Shown: positions 12,679-23,495 of the stretch, in pieces
Layout: each line of letters begins with the position of its first letter
Position numbering within the stretch: position 1 is the first letter of the stretch
DNA from: Shinisaurus crocodilurus
Lineage: Eukaryota > Chordata > Lepidosauria > Squamata > Shinisauridae
Direction: 5' to 3'
NCBI GenBank assembly: GCA_021292165.1
Contig: CM037879.1
Location: 282,632,272 to 282,696,271 of the forward strand
DNA length: 64,000 bases
The notes under the pieces: model-generated
What the model was told of the DNA's origin: nothing
The model's input: the letters and a program-made list of their open reading frames with translations, nothing else
Database searches by the model: none
Position numbers and translations under genes: made by a program

Positions 12679-13040
12679 GTTCTCTTTTTCTTTTCTTCCA
12701 CAGTACACCCCCCCTATGCACACCGTTCTGGTCTGGCAAATAAGAATGTTTCTCTTGCTTGTCTGATTCAACAACTGTGCTGGCCAAGAGACAGGCAGGG
12801 ACAGGTGCGGGAGGCCTCCCCAAGGCAACAGTCAAGAGTCGGCAGTTGTCACATTCTCTCCCCCTCTTGTTTTCCTCCAATCCCCTCTGAAATCTACTGC
12901 TGAGGCAACTGTCTATAGAGCGCCAGGTGCTGAAATGGGAGGCGGAGCTCCTTCGCCACTGCAGCTAGAATTTAACCCCCGCAACCCCAGAGAGCCTCTA
13001 CAATGAGCCGGACGATGCCCATTCAGATGCGTGGACGAGT
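12679..13040 (-). promoter_or_regulatory. Probable 5' UTR and promoter region of the proximal CELF2 exon
   Basis: This stretch directly upstream (minus strand) of the MTSSF start is free of interspersed repeats, less AT-rich than its surroundings, and contains GC-box-like CTCCGCCTCCC around 12940-12950. No in-frame ATG lies between the stop at 12834-12832 and the CDS start. No clear TATA box or initiator can be assigned and no obvious splice acceptor was found, so it is inferred to be the exon's own UTR plus promoter. Confidence 0.45.
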
Positions 13041-14870
13041 CCTATTTCTCAGTCCTATTAAGAATGGAAAAATAAATAAAATAAAAATGAAGAGGGCAGC
13101 CTACCCAGGTTCACTGGAAATGGAGAACATGTTCTCCGTAGAACACTGCTTTGGTTAAATCACTCAGGATTTTGCAAACTATTCCGGTTGCCAACTGCCG
13201 CCACGGTATGGAACTTGATAAACATAGTTTTGGAGGGTTTTTTTTTTTTTCTCTTAAAACAAAACAAAAACAAAAAGCATCCTCCCCCCATTGAACCCGA
13301 GATCTCTTTATCTGAGCCAGATCCAATTTCTAGGAATGCATTAAAAGGCAAAGAAAAAAAGAGAAGTAAATCATATCAAATAATCCAAGCAGAACAAATA
13401 GGCATCATCAATATAAGGAAAGAGGCAAATCAGTGAACAAATTAATAAAATTAGATGCAAAAAAAATTTACGGTTGCATTTGCTATAATGAATGTTTCCC
13501 CTCTCTCTTGTCGTCCCCCCCCCCCCATGTATGGTTAATGAACATGCAAACATGCTGTCCTATGAATGTTTTAGAGAAAGGTCATTAATTGCACACACCA
13601 TGGCTGTGACATTCCCAGCAATGCTAATAAACCTGTGAGAATAATTCTCCGTCTGATATTTGAGAACATTTATCACTCCATTGAAAACATTCATAATAAA
13701 GCCAGAACATGGTGGGGTGGGGGGAAGAGAAGGGGGAGTCATGTTCTTATGGAAATAAATATCGGCTATGAAACTGAAGCAGTTTGGACTATGTGGACAA
13801 AAGAGAAATGCATGATTAAAGACCCTCTCAAGTTTTATGTATTTATGGCTCAGTATCCAAGGGACGAAAAATGGTGGTTCAGATACCTGATACCAACCCC
13901 CTAGGAATTTGAAGTATGAAGCAATCTTATGTTGGTCATTATAATAAATGAGGCACTTTTACAGTAGGGCAGTAATCATTTCAGGGTAGATGTCTCTCTC
14001 ATTCACATCAGTTCAGCAGACCAAACGTTATAAAATAACAACATATTTCTCATTTTCATCAGACAACAGTATCTTGATTCAGAATCCACAGTGCTCTATT
14101 CAAGAGACTTGAAAATGACTGTTTGGTTATGCAAGAACTTCAGCAGAAGCTATTTGTTCCCACTATTTTCTTCCTTTCAATTAGTTTAAAACATTACAGC
14201 AGATCTTAAAATAAAATCATCATCATCATCTTCAATAAACATTATCCAGAAATGTAACAGTTTAAGCTAAAGCAGAACATGATATTACATGCCTGCTCCC
14301 CAAAACCAGATTTATATATATATTCAGGGTTGCACAGAATAGTCTCTAATTTTGAGATGTTTGCTGAAATTAGCATATTAACACATGTGAAGTTATTATT
14401 TTTTAAAATAATACTCAACTCGTTAAATGTTCATGTTCTTTCAGTGAAGTTCAGCAACCTTTTGTTTTGACATGACAACTCTACATCTGGCATAACGTCA
14501 CCACTGATGCCTGGATACAAAATCATGGGAATTGCCACAACCAATCAGCTTGAACAGCAGTGAGGGCAAATGAGGCTGAGGACAGTGAGAGCAAAGGAGG
14601 CAGAGGAAGATGGTGCACAGAGTGGCAGAAGTGGGGGGGGGGAAACCAAGGGAACTGAACAGCACTGAACAAGACAAGTATCCTCATGAGTGTCAGAAAA
14701 ATTGCTCAAAGGAGGCACTTTCTGATATGCGCATTAACAAATACAAAACTAGGTTAAGTCATTTTGGCTCAGTGCATCGAATAGGAAAGTATAGGAAACA
14801 TAGTCCCATAACACATATACATACATAAACCCTGTTACTAGCATTTGCCTGAACTAGTGCGGGCTAAACG
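13041..14870. other. Unique DNA upstream of the proximal exon
   Basis: No gene-like signal. A T-run (13239-13251), a C-run (13516-13527) and short ATC repeats near 14216-14231. Confidence 0.5.
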
Positions 14871-14877
14871 GTTATAG

Positions 14878-15346
14878 CGGGATGGGGTCACACGCAAAGG
14901 TCTCACCCCCAATGTCCCCATATGTGCCAGGTTCTACCCACACAGTTCCCAGCCTTGCTGCGTTGAGTGGCAAGGTCTGAAGAGGAGCTCTGCTCATGCC
15001 TGGCTGAATACAAGTAGAACTCTCTGCACAGTTGGGGACCCTGCTTTTCTAGGATCCTCAATTGCACAGAGAGTTCTACTTGCATTCAGGCAAACATGAG
15101 TACAACGCCTCTTCTGACTTCCCTGCTTGCTCAACACGGGGAGCTCGGGAACTGTGGGGGCATGGTGTAGCAGGAGTGTGGTCCCACCCGCGGACCACAC
15201 TCCTGCTACTGCCTCCAATCCGTAGTGGTAAATGGCTGATTTTTTTTCTCTTGCTGCCTTGAATTCTGGCAGCATGATGGTGGGCAATGGGAGATAGGCA
15301 GGGCCTTCCTCAGCATGAGCGACCGCATGTGTGACCCCATCCCTCC
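14878..15346. mobile_element. Foldback element with GGGATGGGGTCACACG termini
   Basis: Termini GGGATGGGGTCACACG and CATGTGTGACCCCATCCC are inverted. Inside, AGTAGAACTCTCTGCACAG (about 15012-15031) pairs with its complement at about 15062-15080, and GTGTAGCAGGAGTGTGGTCC pairs with GGACCACACTCCTGCTACT across 15166-15214. No clear 8-bp target duplication was seen. Confidence 0.6.
15183..15319 (+). repeat. 137-bp direct duplicate, copy 1
   Basis: Matches 16207-16343 with one apparent substitution (in the T/C tract). Minus-strand reading frames in both copies give a peptide containing MLPEFKAAR.KKSAIYHYGL, but no known family was recognised. Confidence 0.85.
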
Positions 15347-15636
15347 ACATACTTTTAGTCCTTAGGAATTCAGCTGAACACATGGATGGTTGTAGAAAGA
15401 TTCTGTATATGACACAACAGGACAACTTAGAAGTAACACATGATAATTTTTTTACTACAATTTTTTTTACAACTGAATTGCCCCCTCCAAAGTATTAAGA
15501 ACCATCCTCTGCAACTTTCTTTCCATGCTTCTCTCTTAGTCACTACTAAAAATGTATAGTGACTGGTATGTAAAGGGTTATACGGTTGATGTTGTTTTTA
15601 TCAAATGTTAAAGTTGAGCTACTCCCTACGATGTAT

Positions 15637-15850
15637 TTATTTATACTGCACCATCAACAAACCCGTGGCTCTATAGAGTAACGTAATAACAAAAAGACAG
15701 GTCACTCACTGCCTCAAGGAGTTTACCATATGAATGTTGACAGTATGTGAAACAACCAGGGAAGGGGTGGGGAAAGAATGGCCATAGGTAACAAGAGATA
15801 TAGGTGCACAAATGCAGCAATATATTTAGTTGGGTTTCATTAACAGAGGA
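15637..15850 (-). mobile_element. Probable LINE 3' end fragment
   Basis: Begins with TGTATTTATTTATACTGCACC and continues CTATAGAGTAACGTAATAAC..CAAGGAGTTTACCAT. This reversed-tail layout is seen in other LINE 3' ends here. Family not determined. Confidence 0.4.
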
Positions 15851-16020
15851 GAGGAGGACTAAGGGTTAAGCCAAAAGATTCCGGGTTCTTGATTGCAGGG
15901 AAGTTTGTAAGCACATTTCACCGGCGAACATGCTTATAACGCCCAACTTCAGACCTTAGCACTAAATGCACAAGTGTCTAAAGAGGAGCCCGGTGTGCAG
16001 GCTTGTTGGGGTCAGGGCTT

Positions 16021-16050
16021 GTGCGCGCGCGCACACACACACACACACAC
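16021..16050 (+). repeat. (GC)n(AC)n microsatellite
   Basis: Alternating purine-pyrimidine run GCGCGC then CACACA, a potential Z-DNA tract. Confidence 0.9.
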
Positions 16051-16206
16051 CCCTACCACATTGTGTGAACAGGCTGAACACTTGCATAGGGCTACTGGTG
16101 GTGTTTTAGCATACCTGTGTAATTCAGTCATGTATGAAGCCTAGGAGAGCCATACTCAGGTCTTGCCCTCCCCTGCCATAAGGGGAGGGTGAATCCCCAT
16201 TCCGCC

Positions 16207-16343
16207 CCCACCCGCGGACCACACTCCTGCTACTGCCTCCAATCCGTAGTGGTAAATGGCTGATTTTTTTTTTCTTGCTGCCTTGAATTCTGGCAGCATG
16301 ATGGTGGGCAATGGGAGATAGGCAGGGCCTTCCTCAGCATGAG
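16207..16343 (+). repeat. 137-bp direct duplicate, copy 2
   Basis: Near-identical partner of 15183-15319, 1,024 bp away in the same orientation. Sequence on both sides differs from copy 1, so the shared block has sharp edges. Confidence 0.85.
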
Positions 16344-16535
16344 GCATTGAGGGGGAGGAGATGTTGGTGCATGATGTCCTCCTCCTGCCACAAGATGTGA
16401 TGGGACGTCTTGTGCTGCCCCATGCCATTCTGCAGAGGAAGATGTTGCCCAGAGACGTAGGGATGGCTGAGCGATTGGATCTATTCAAATTCTTATATGG
16501 CTTGACCTGATTGATCAGCACCTCTTGGACTAATG

Positions 16536-16670
16536 CAGTGTTTCTCAACCTTGGGTCCCCAGATGTTTTTGGCCTACAACTCCCAGCATGCCCCAGCCAG
16601 CATAGCTGGCTGGGGCATGCTGGGAGTTGTAGGCCAAAAACATCTGGGGACCCAAGGTTGAGAAACACTG
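16536..16670. mobile_element. Palindromic hAT MITE, copy A
   Basis: 135-bp almost perfect hairpin with termini CAGTGTTTCTCAACC / GGTTGAGAAACACTG, the hAT/Charlie-type end, flanked by a perfect 8-bp target duplication GACTAATG (16528-16535 and 16671-16678). Arms contain CTACAACTCCCAGCATGCC. Non-coding. Confidence 0.95.
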
Positions 16671-16679
16671 GACTAATGT

Positions 16680-18245
16680 GTGGATTGGGACTTTAGTTGT
16701 CCACAGGCTTTTTTGAACCTCCTGAATGTTCCGACACAGTTGCCCCCCCCAATGTATCCAGATGCATTTTAAAATGCATTATTTTGAGGCGAAAGAATAT
16801 GTTTAGACATGTGTATTCTGAGAGAAAGCATAATTAAAATATTTATTTAAATGAACAGTTTTGTGCAGATCCCCCCCCCCCTTATAAATAGTAGATTACT
16901 GCAGCAACAGGACAGAACAGGGTTCTGAGTGAATGAAGAAGACATGGCCAGATGACATGGATCGGATACAGATTAATTTGTCCATCCCTACTAGAGAGGT
17001 TGTCAAAACATCTTCATGAAAGGTTTCCAATGAGTGACAAAAATATAATTTCCTGGGCCAACTCCATATTTCAGGGGGACTTTGTCCCTCTGGTGTGCCC
17101 TCCTGCGTCAATGGACTCTGCAGCCATTATAATTTCCCACAGTGCCTCCAATGTAGCATCGCTCCGCTGCATTGTGGGCAATTTAAATGGCTGCCTATCA
17201 CTGCCAGCACCAGGTAAGCCCACAGCCTGGGGCCCAGAGCAGTTGACTGAGGATGCCTGGTGCTGATAGGAGAGTCTGTTGTACTTCGAGAAGAATGTTA
17301 GCTACCTCGTCCACCTACATCCCAATGATTCGATCGATATGCATAAGGTCTCCGGCATTTCTAGCCATCAAAACAAGTATGCAGTGTTCCAAGGAGCGAC
17401 TACTAAGATGGAGTAAAGACAGACTAATTCATCCTAGTTGGCTGCGAAAAATATTCCTAAGAGTTTATGCACACATCAAGAGATAACTGCCTCGTTTCTC
17501 TCTTATAACTCAAAGCCTTCCTACTACACTCAAATGGCAATGCACCCTCATCTCTAGCATAAAGATAGCTCGGTATCCTTGGTAAAAGCCAACTGGCCAA
17601 ATCTCCTCATCATGTGCTAGCTCACAAATCCCAAGTGCGTTACGGGCATACATATAAATTTTCCTATAGTCATCTTTATGAATCATTTACTGTGGAGATG
17701 ACCTAATATATATATGTTTCTGCAGTTGCTGCTTCATCTTGTAACCACTGCGGTTCCTGGTTATTAAACCCTTGCAGCAATTTTTGTCTGCTTGTCTAAA
17801 AAAAAGTCCATAACACATGATATTATTAGAATGGCCATGGGAGATACACAAGTTATATGGTAAGATTTCTGTATGCTGTTGCCCGTGGTTCTGGTCTACT
17901 GATCAGATGCATGTGCTCTAAACATGAAGATCTGTGCATGCTACAGAGTCAGCATAGTGAGTTCTGATAGTGCTGAAGCTTTATTCTCCCCACAATCCAT
18001 CCAAAAATCCTGGCTCCAGCCTTCCATCTTCAAACAGCTGATTAGTGGTTTCAATCATCTTGTTGATAATCTGACAGGAGATCAATGCCCACCAGGCAAG
18101 CATCAGCCCACCATACTTGGGCAGGTCCTAGCAGGCCCCAGAACTATAGCGAGCCCCGTTGATGATACCTGCCTGGGGTAGTGGCTTTAAGTTTTCTCTA
18201 AGAAGCACTGAGTGGCTGGGACTAAATTTCCTACCATGCTCCAGA
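16680..18245. other. Non-coding stretch, no assigned element
   Basis: C-runs near 16741-16750 and 16871-16880. No gene or clear repeat was recognised. Confidence 0.4.
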
Positions 18246-18246
18246 A

Positions 18247-18440
18247 CAGGGGTAGGCAACTTGGTCAGCCCCCGGACATCAATGTGGCCCCTGGACACAC
18301 CTTTTCTTGGTGCCCACCAAGGTGCCCTGCCCCTCCCACTTTAAAAAACAACAACACATTTTGCTGTGAAATAGATTTCTGCTGGTGCTGAAAACTGTGG
18401 GTTTAGAGGAGGGCTGAGCTCTGACTTCTGGATGCCGGGT
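18247..18440 (+). mobile_element. hAT-like 5' end fragment (CAGGGGTAGGCAAC)
   Basis: Starts CAGGGGTAGGCAACTTGG, a hAT-type terminus, and continues with GTGGCCCCTGGACACACC. No matching 3' end or target duplication was found, so it is probably truncated. Confidence 0.5.
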
Positions 18441-18649
18441 GTGGATTGTATCCAACCTTTGCGTGAGCGGCAGTCCACTCGTATATGACCGAACTTGCCC
18501 ATCCTCTTCTGCTCCTTGCAGCTTCCCCTTCCTCACGCTGCAAATCTGCTTCATGGGTCCTCCAACCTCCTGGAGCAGATTTGGGGTGTGTGTAAAGGGG
18601 GGGGCTGTAGGTGGGGGGGGAAATCAATTTTGCCAGTGGATACAAACTT

Positions 18650-18651
<2 letters not shown>

Positions 18652-18680
<29 letters not shown>
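18652..18680 (+). repeat. (GT)n microsatellite
   Basis: Pure GT run. Confidence 0.95.
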
Positions 18681-18954
18681 ACTCAATGTGTGTTGTGTTC
18701 ACACAAACAATAGCAGCAGGGGACATCCCCCCCCCCGCACTGTAGTACTTCATGCTACATGAGGGAGAATTGCATAACTGAATGCATCCGCACTGGGTGG
18801 TGGTGGGGAATCTTTGTATATATGAAACTACCATATCAGGAAGACATCTAAGTTGTTCTCCCTGACAATGAATTATGTGCAGAGAGTGTACAAGGCAAGG
18901 GGGATTTTTATATGGAAGAATGCTAGGGAACTGCAAATCAGCAAAACACAGGTT

Positions 18955-19358
18955 CGCCGAAGTTCTCTGAATTCAATCTCGCAGCTCGTTCCAACTTGAG
19001 TCCGTATCAGATTGCACGCTTTGCTTTTTTCTTTCTGCATGGAAAAAAAAGTCTGCATTTTTGTGCATATTTCCCCCAAATGTACGCATTGATTGTGCGC
19101 ATATTTGAAATGTATCGATTCTTCTCCCACTGATTAAAGCAGACTTGTGCACATTTTTCAAAAGTACACATTTTTTCATGAGTGTTTTTCAAATGTATGC
19201 ATGCTGCCGAACACATTCTTTTTGGTCCACAAATCACACTGCAAGCTCGAAAATGTACAGACTTCGACTGCAGATTGCATCTGAGTCCATGCTCAGTCCG
19301 GAAGGTGCAAACTGGTGCAAATCCTGATCAAAACCAAACTGAAATGAATTTTTCATAC
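18955..19358. mobile_element. Non-autonomous DNA element related to 51554-52002
   Basis: Shares blocks with the 51.5 kb element in order: TATCAGATTG, TTTTCTTTCTGCATG, TTCTCCCA.TGAT.AAAGCA, TTTTTCAAATGT, ATGCTGCCGAA, AATGTACAGACTT, GTTCAGTCC.GAAGGT, AAACTGAAATGAA. The left terminus is not preserved and no target duplication was seen. Confidence 0.65.
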
Positions 19359-19482
19359 AACCATAAGAGGAACATTCAGTCATGCAATGCCCTGGCATAA
19401 GCTCCGCGGCTCCGCCAACTCATCTTGTGTTTGTGTGAACCAAGCCTAGGATAGAGGCCAATACCCAAACATGAAGCTCTAG

Positions 19483-20091
19483 AACAGGGTGAGCAACTTG
19501 TGGCTTCCCAGATGCTTTGATCTACAACTCACATCCACCCGAGCCAGCATAGCCAAAGGTAAGGGTCCACGGGAGTTGTAGACAAACTGGAGAGGGTTCA
19601 GAGGAGGGCAACAAAGATGATAAAGGGACTGGAAACAAGGACCTATGAGGAGAGACTGAAAGAACTGGGCATGTTTAGCCTTCAGAAGAGGAGACTAAGG
19701 GGAGATATGATAGCACTCTTCCAGTACTTCAAGGGTTGTCGCAAAGAGGAGGGCCAGGATCTCTTCTCGATCATCCCAGTTTGCAGGACACGGAATAATG
19801 GGCTCAAGTTACAGGAACCCAGATTCCACCTAAACATCAGGAAAAACTTCCTGAGTGTTAGAGCAATATGACAATGGAACCAGTGACCTAGGGAGGTGGT
19901 GGGCTCTCCCACTCTGGAGGCATTTAAGGTGCAGCTGGACAGCCATCTGTCAGGGATGCTTTGACCTGCATTCCTGCACTGAGCAGGGGGTTGGACTCGA
20001 TGGCCTTGTAGGTCCCTTCCAACTCTACTTTTCTATGATTCTATGTAGTCCAACAACATCTGGAGTGCCAAACATTGCCCACCCTTGCTCT
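19483..20091. mobile_element. hAT-like MITE interrupted by CR1
   Basis: Left end CAGGGTGAGCAACTTGTGG, right end TTGCCCACCCTTG. Flanks CTCTAGAA and CTCTATAG look like a decayed 8-bp target duplication. The inner arm sequence GGAGTTGTAG / TAGTCCAACAACATCTGG is split by the CR1 at about 19577-20046. Confidence 0.75.
19577..20046 (+). pseudogene. CR1 LINE, ORF2 C-terminus and 3' end, 5'-truncated
   Basis: CR1 is a non-LTR retrotransposon. This copy retains the end of ORF2: [20 protein letters not shown] then [20 protein letters not shown], with [16 protein letters not shown] further on, followed by a stop. The 3' UTR holds GGGTTGGACTCGATGGCCTT and ends in the octamer-like ATTCTATG. It is inserted into a hAT-like MITE and lacks the endonuclease and reverse transcriptase domains, so it is dead. 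Confidence 0.92.
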
Positions 20092-20282
20092 ATAGGTAAC
20101 AGGCAAAGTCCCTGGCCACATGCTACAGGGAAACCCTGGATAACTATCCTGTCCAATCTACCTATGGGATAATTTCTTTTCTACACCATAAATACAGAAA
20201 GTATACATATTTTGTTTTTGTTATATTGTATTATATAAGTATTTTAACTGTGGTTTTTAGTATTTTGTACATAAACTTCTTT

Positions 20283-20409
20283 GGGTGCAATCCTATGCAT
20301 GTTTAGACAGAGAAAAGGCCTACAACTCTCAGCATGCTCCAGCCACCCATGCTGGCTGGGGCCTGCTGGGAGTTGTAGGACTTTTTAAACATGCATAGGA
20401 TTATGCCCT
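20283..20409. mobile_element. Foldback MITE, GGGTGCAATCCTATGC termini, copy 1
   Basis: Arms GGGTGCAATCCTATGCATGT and its reversed partner ACATGCATAGGATTATGCCC, with the CCTACAACTCTCAGCATGC / GCCTGCTGGGAGTTGTAGG inner hairpin. Related to 47990-48082, 63892-64000 and a fragment at 22817. Confidence 0.8.
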
Positions 20410-20430
20410 TATAGATTTTATTATATTAAG

Positions 20431-20433
20431 TGG

Positions 20434-20476
<43 letters not shown>

Positions 20477-20520
20477 CGACGACGACGACGACGACGGCGG
20501 CGACGACAACAACAACAACA
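20431..20520 (+). repeat. (AAT)n(GAC)n(AAC)n compound microsatellite
   Basis: Three successive trinucleotide blocks. Apparent Asn/Asp-rich frames across it are artefacts. Confidence 0.95.
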
Positions 20521-20873
20521 GAAAATATTTCTTCTTCTCCTCTTCAATGCTAATTCTTCCAGCTTGCATCCCTCCCTCATTCCTTAGGAACAAACTTTTT
20601 TCAAATCAAATATTATTTTTGGCTCTGTCCCTTTTTATTAGCTGTATCTTTCTATTGGAACTCACTGTCAGGGCTCTTTTTTAAAAAACAAATAGTATTT
20701 TAAGAATTTAAAATTCTGCACTCAGCTATGTTCCCTAGCTATATAAACACATTATCAACAAAATAGTTACTGGTATTTTAAATTTTGAGATAAAACCAGT
20801 AAAATGAAAAAGGTTATTTATTTTTAATGTGTTATTTTTGATATCATTATTACTGTTTTCTTTCTCTCTCTGT

Positions 20874-20898
20874 TTGTTGTTGTTGTTGTTGTTGTTGT
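20874..20898 (+). repeat. (TTG)n microsatellite
   Basis: TTG trinucleotide run. Confidence 0.9.
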
Positions 20899-21114
20899 AA
20901 TTATGATGTAGAACTTTGCAATAACGCACCCTAATAATTAATAATTCTGCACTGGCAAACTAAGTTCTTCAGCAAGGAAACTTAGATCCTGTTATGTGAA
21001 TATAATATGTAAATTGAACAAAATAGCATAACAACATTTATTTTGCATAATTTTGCATTTGCATTGTTTGCTATTTTGCAACATTCCGGTTATGATAGGA
21101 ATCTTAGAAATCAA

Positions 21115-21190
21115 TGCTGGATTGGACCAAAGGTTAATCTACTTGAGTATTCTGTCTCCATTAATGCCCAACCAGATGTTTCCAGAAAAC
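21115..21190 (-). mobile_element. CR1-like LINE 3' fragment
   Basis: GCTGGATTGGACCAAAGGTT followed by a GTATTCTGTCTCC block, matching the GCTGGATCAGACCAAGGGTC..CATTCTGTTCACAC repeat seen at 23705 and 25521, more diverged. Confidence 0.5.
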
Positions 21191-21324
21191 TTACAAGTAG
21201 GGTATGATTGTTGCAAGGAGGAGTAAGGAGATATTCAGGCCCCATGCACCCTCTTCACCATATGTCAGAATGTCATTCCCCCCTTTCCAAGATTGTTTAA
21301 CTTAATCTGTGCCATACAATAAAG

Positions 21325-21460
21325 CAGGGTTCACCAACTTTGGGTCCCTAGATGTTGCTGGCCTACAACTCCCAGAATACCCAGCCAGCATGGCTAATGG
21401 CAAGGGATTCTGGGAGCTGTGGTCCAGCAACATCTGGGGATCCAAGGTTGGAGAGCCCTG
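21325..21460. mobile_element. Palindromic hAT MITE, older CAGGG subfamily
   Basis: Termini CAGGGTTCACCAAC / GGTTGGAGAGCCCTG with target duplication CAATAAAG / CAATAAGG (one mismatch; 21317-21324 and 21461-21468). The inner hairpin is less perfect than in the CAGTG copies, consistent with greater age. Confidence 0.88.
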
Positions 21461-21604
21461 CAATAAGGTGTGATGCCCTGTAGATTATGTACAATCTGTA
21501 GAATTGTAATTTGTAGAAAGATCAGTATTCCAACAGTTTGAGTCTGTGGTCCCAATTCCCCCCGCCCCGAAACCCTAAAATTCCCCCTGAGGGGAATTCC
21601 CCCC

Positions 21605-21622
21605 TGGTTTGAGAACCCCTGA
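21605..21622 (-). mobile_element. hAT-type terminal fragment
   Basis: GGTTTGAGAACCCCTG reads on minus as CAGGGGTTCTCAAACC, a typical Charlie-like terminus. The other end was not found. Confidence 0.4.
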
Positions 21623-21777
21623 TTTAGAGTATAAACCTGCAAGCAAGGCCTTGTCATGGTTTTACATCTTTTGTACAGTAACAGGTATTCTTTCTACACA
21701 TTCCTCTGCACAATTTCTTGGAAGCAGGTTCCACTGTGTTCAGTGGGGCTTACTCCCAAGTCAGGGCGTAATCCTAT

Positions 21778-22816
21778 CAGGGATGGGGACTCGGACTCCA
21801 GGACTCGACTCGTGAGTCGGACTGAGTCCCCCCTCTGACTTGAGTCAGACTCGAGTCCCAATATTTTTGATGGGACTCGAGACTCGACTCGGGACTCGAG
21901 ACCAAGGACTCGTGTTCCAGATGGATTTTTTTTTTGGTGACCCTCTCTGGGGTCTCCTACTGCCTCTATGGCTGCAGCACCATTGGATTCCCAGTGATTC
22001 TGCTGAGAAACAACTCGTCATGGGTTGTTTGTGGCAGGGATGGGAACTCAGACTCCAGGACTCGACTCGTGAGTCGGACTGTGGCCCCCCTCTGACTCGA
22101 GTCCCACTCGAGTCCCAATGTTTTTAATGGGACTCGAGACTCGACTCGGGACTCGAGACCAAGGACTCTTCAACATCCCAGGGCTGTGCCAGAAGGAGTG
22201 GAGAGGAGCGCAATCGCCGGCGAAGAGTGAGGGTGAAATTGTGATGAGACTTCACCGTTCCAGAATGGGGGCCAAACGTTTAGAAAAAATCGTGTTCCTC
22301 AAAGGAAGTACAGCAAGTTTATTTTTAAAAACCATTTTCCTAAAATGCAACCTTTCAGACATTTTGGGTTTGGCTGCCTCCGCCTGCCTGTTTGGGGTTC
22401 CCAGCCTCCTCTGCCTGCCTGGTCTCTTCTTGACCAGTTCCACAGTTTGAATTGTCCAAGACAAAGGCTTCTGCCTGCCTGTTTTGGGGTTCCCTGCCTC
22501 CTCTGCCTGCCTGGTTATTTTGGGTTTGTCTGCCTGGTCTGTTCTTGCCAAAATCAGTTGCAGAGTTTTGAAATAAAAAGGCTCACTTGTGCCTAGAATT
22601 TATTTAAGCCACACATCTGAAGTAGCCTTATTTTGTTGGGAAAACCCCCCATTGATTTTAATAGGGACTCGTGGAGTCAGCTTTGGGAATGACTTGGGAC
22701 TTGGGACTCGTGAGTCACCATTTTGGACCAAGGACTCGGACTCGGACTCGAGACTCGGGTCCAAAGACTCATGACTCGACTCGTGACTCAAGATCAAGGA
22801 CTCTTCAACATCCCTG
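21778..22816. mobile_element. hAT-type element built of GACTCG motifs, long copy
   Basis: Termini CAGGGATGGGGACTCGG / GACTCTTCAACATCCCTG, flanked by a perfect 8-bp duplication AATCCTAT (21770-21777, 22817-22824). Both subterminal regions are packed with GACTCG/CGAGTC repeats in both orientations, and an extra copy of the left end lies internally at 22034-22180. The core (about 22270-22640) has GCCTGCCTG repeats. No transposase remains. Confidence 0.92.
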
Positions 22817-23495
22817 AATCCTATGCATGTTTAGACAGAAATAAGTCCTACAACACCCAGCATTTGCCTGCCAGCCCTACCTTCCCATCTGTTTATTTTC
22901 ACCATAACATATTAATTTAACTCCCAAGTAATGTGCAGTTATTTTTTTTAATTTAAAGTCCAGTATATACTACAAAGGTCACTCTATTTGGTGTCAGAAC
23001 AAGGCTACTGCTATTCTATCTGGGAAAAGAGGCATTTCTTTAGGATGTGCTGTTGTACAAGCTACATTAAACTTAGTGCATGCCCTCCAACATTTGTCAA
23101 TGCAATTAGGGACACTTTTGTTTTATTCTATGTGAAAGAGTAATATTCCCTTGTAGTGGGAGAGTGAGGAGCATTCAAAATAAGCAGGTTCCATGAGAGT
23201 TCAGCTACGTGATTTCTATTTATTTTAAAATTCCTAAAAGGCTGCAAAGAGGCTTAGAAATAAAATCAAGAACACAGTAAAACACACACACTCACACACA
23301 CAATAAATGCAATGAAGAAGATCAGTCAGCAGTAATCTCATAAAACAACAGTTAGTTAAAATAAACTAGTGGTGCGCTGAAATGCACCCCTGAACTTCAT
23401 CCAAGCTGTTCACAACGTGCACATGGGAGGGTTGTATTTTGACATGGGGGGGGGAGAATAGCAGGGCGACTGGAGGCAAACATACCAGAAAAGAT

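Noticed and set aside
12690..12704. Plus-strand polypyrimidine tract ending TTCTTCCACAG, like a 3' splice site.
   Set aside because: It lies inside the CELF2 exon's upstream region on the opposite strand; no plus-strand exon follows it.
19577..20046. Possible host gene encoding an [13 protein letters not shown] protein.
   Set aside because: This is the C-terminus of CR1 ORF2, 5'-truncated and ending in the CR1 3' tail.
20430..20512. Poly-Asn/poly-Asp and other homopolymer peptides (also poly-His near 32030, poly-Ile near 42710).
   Set aside because: Trinucleotide microsatellites, with no surrounding coding signal.
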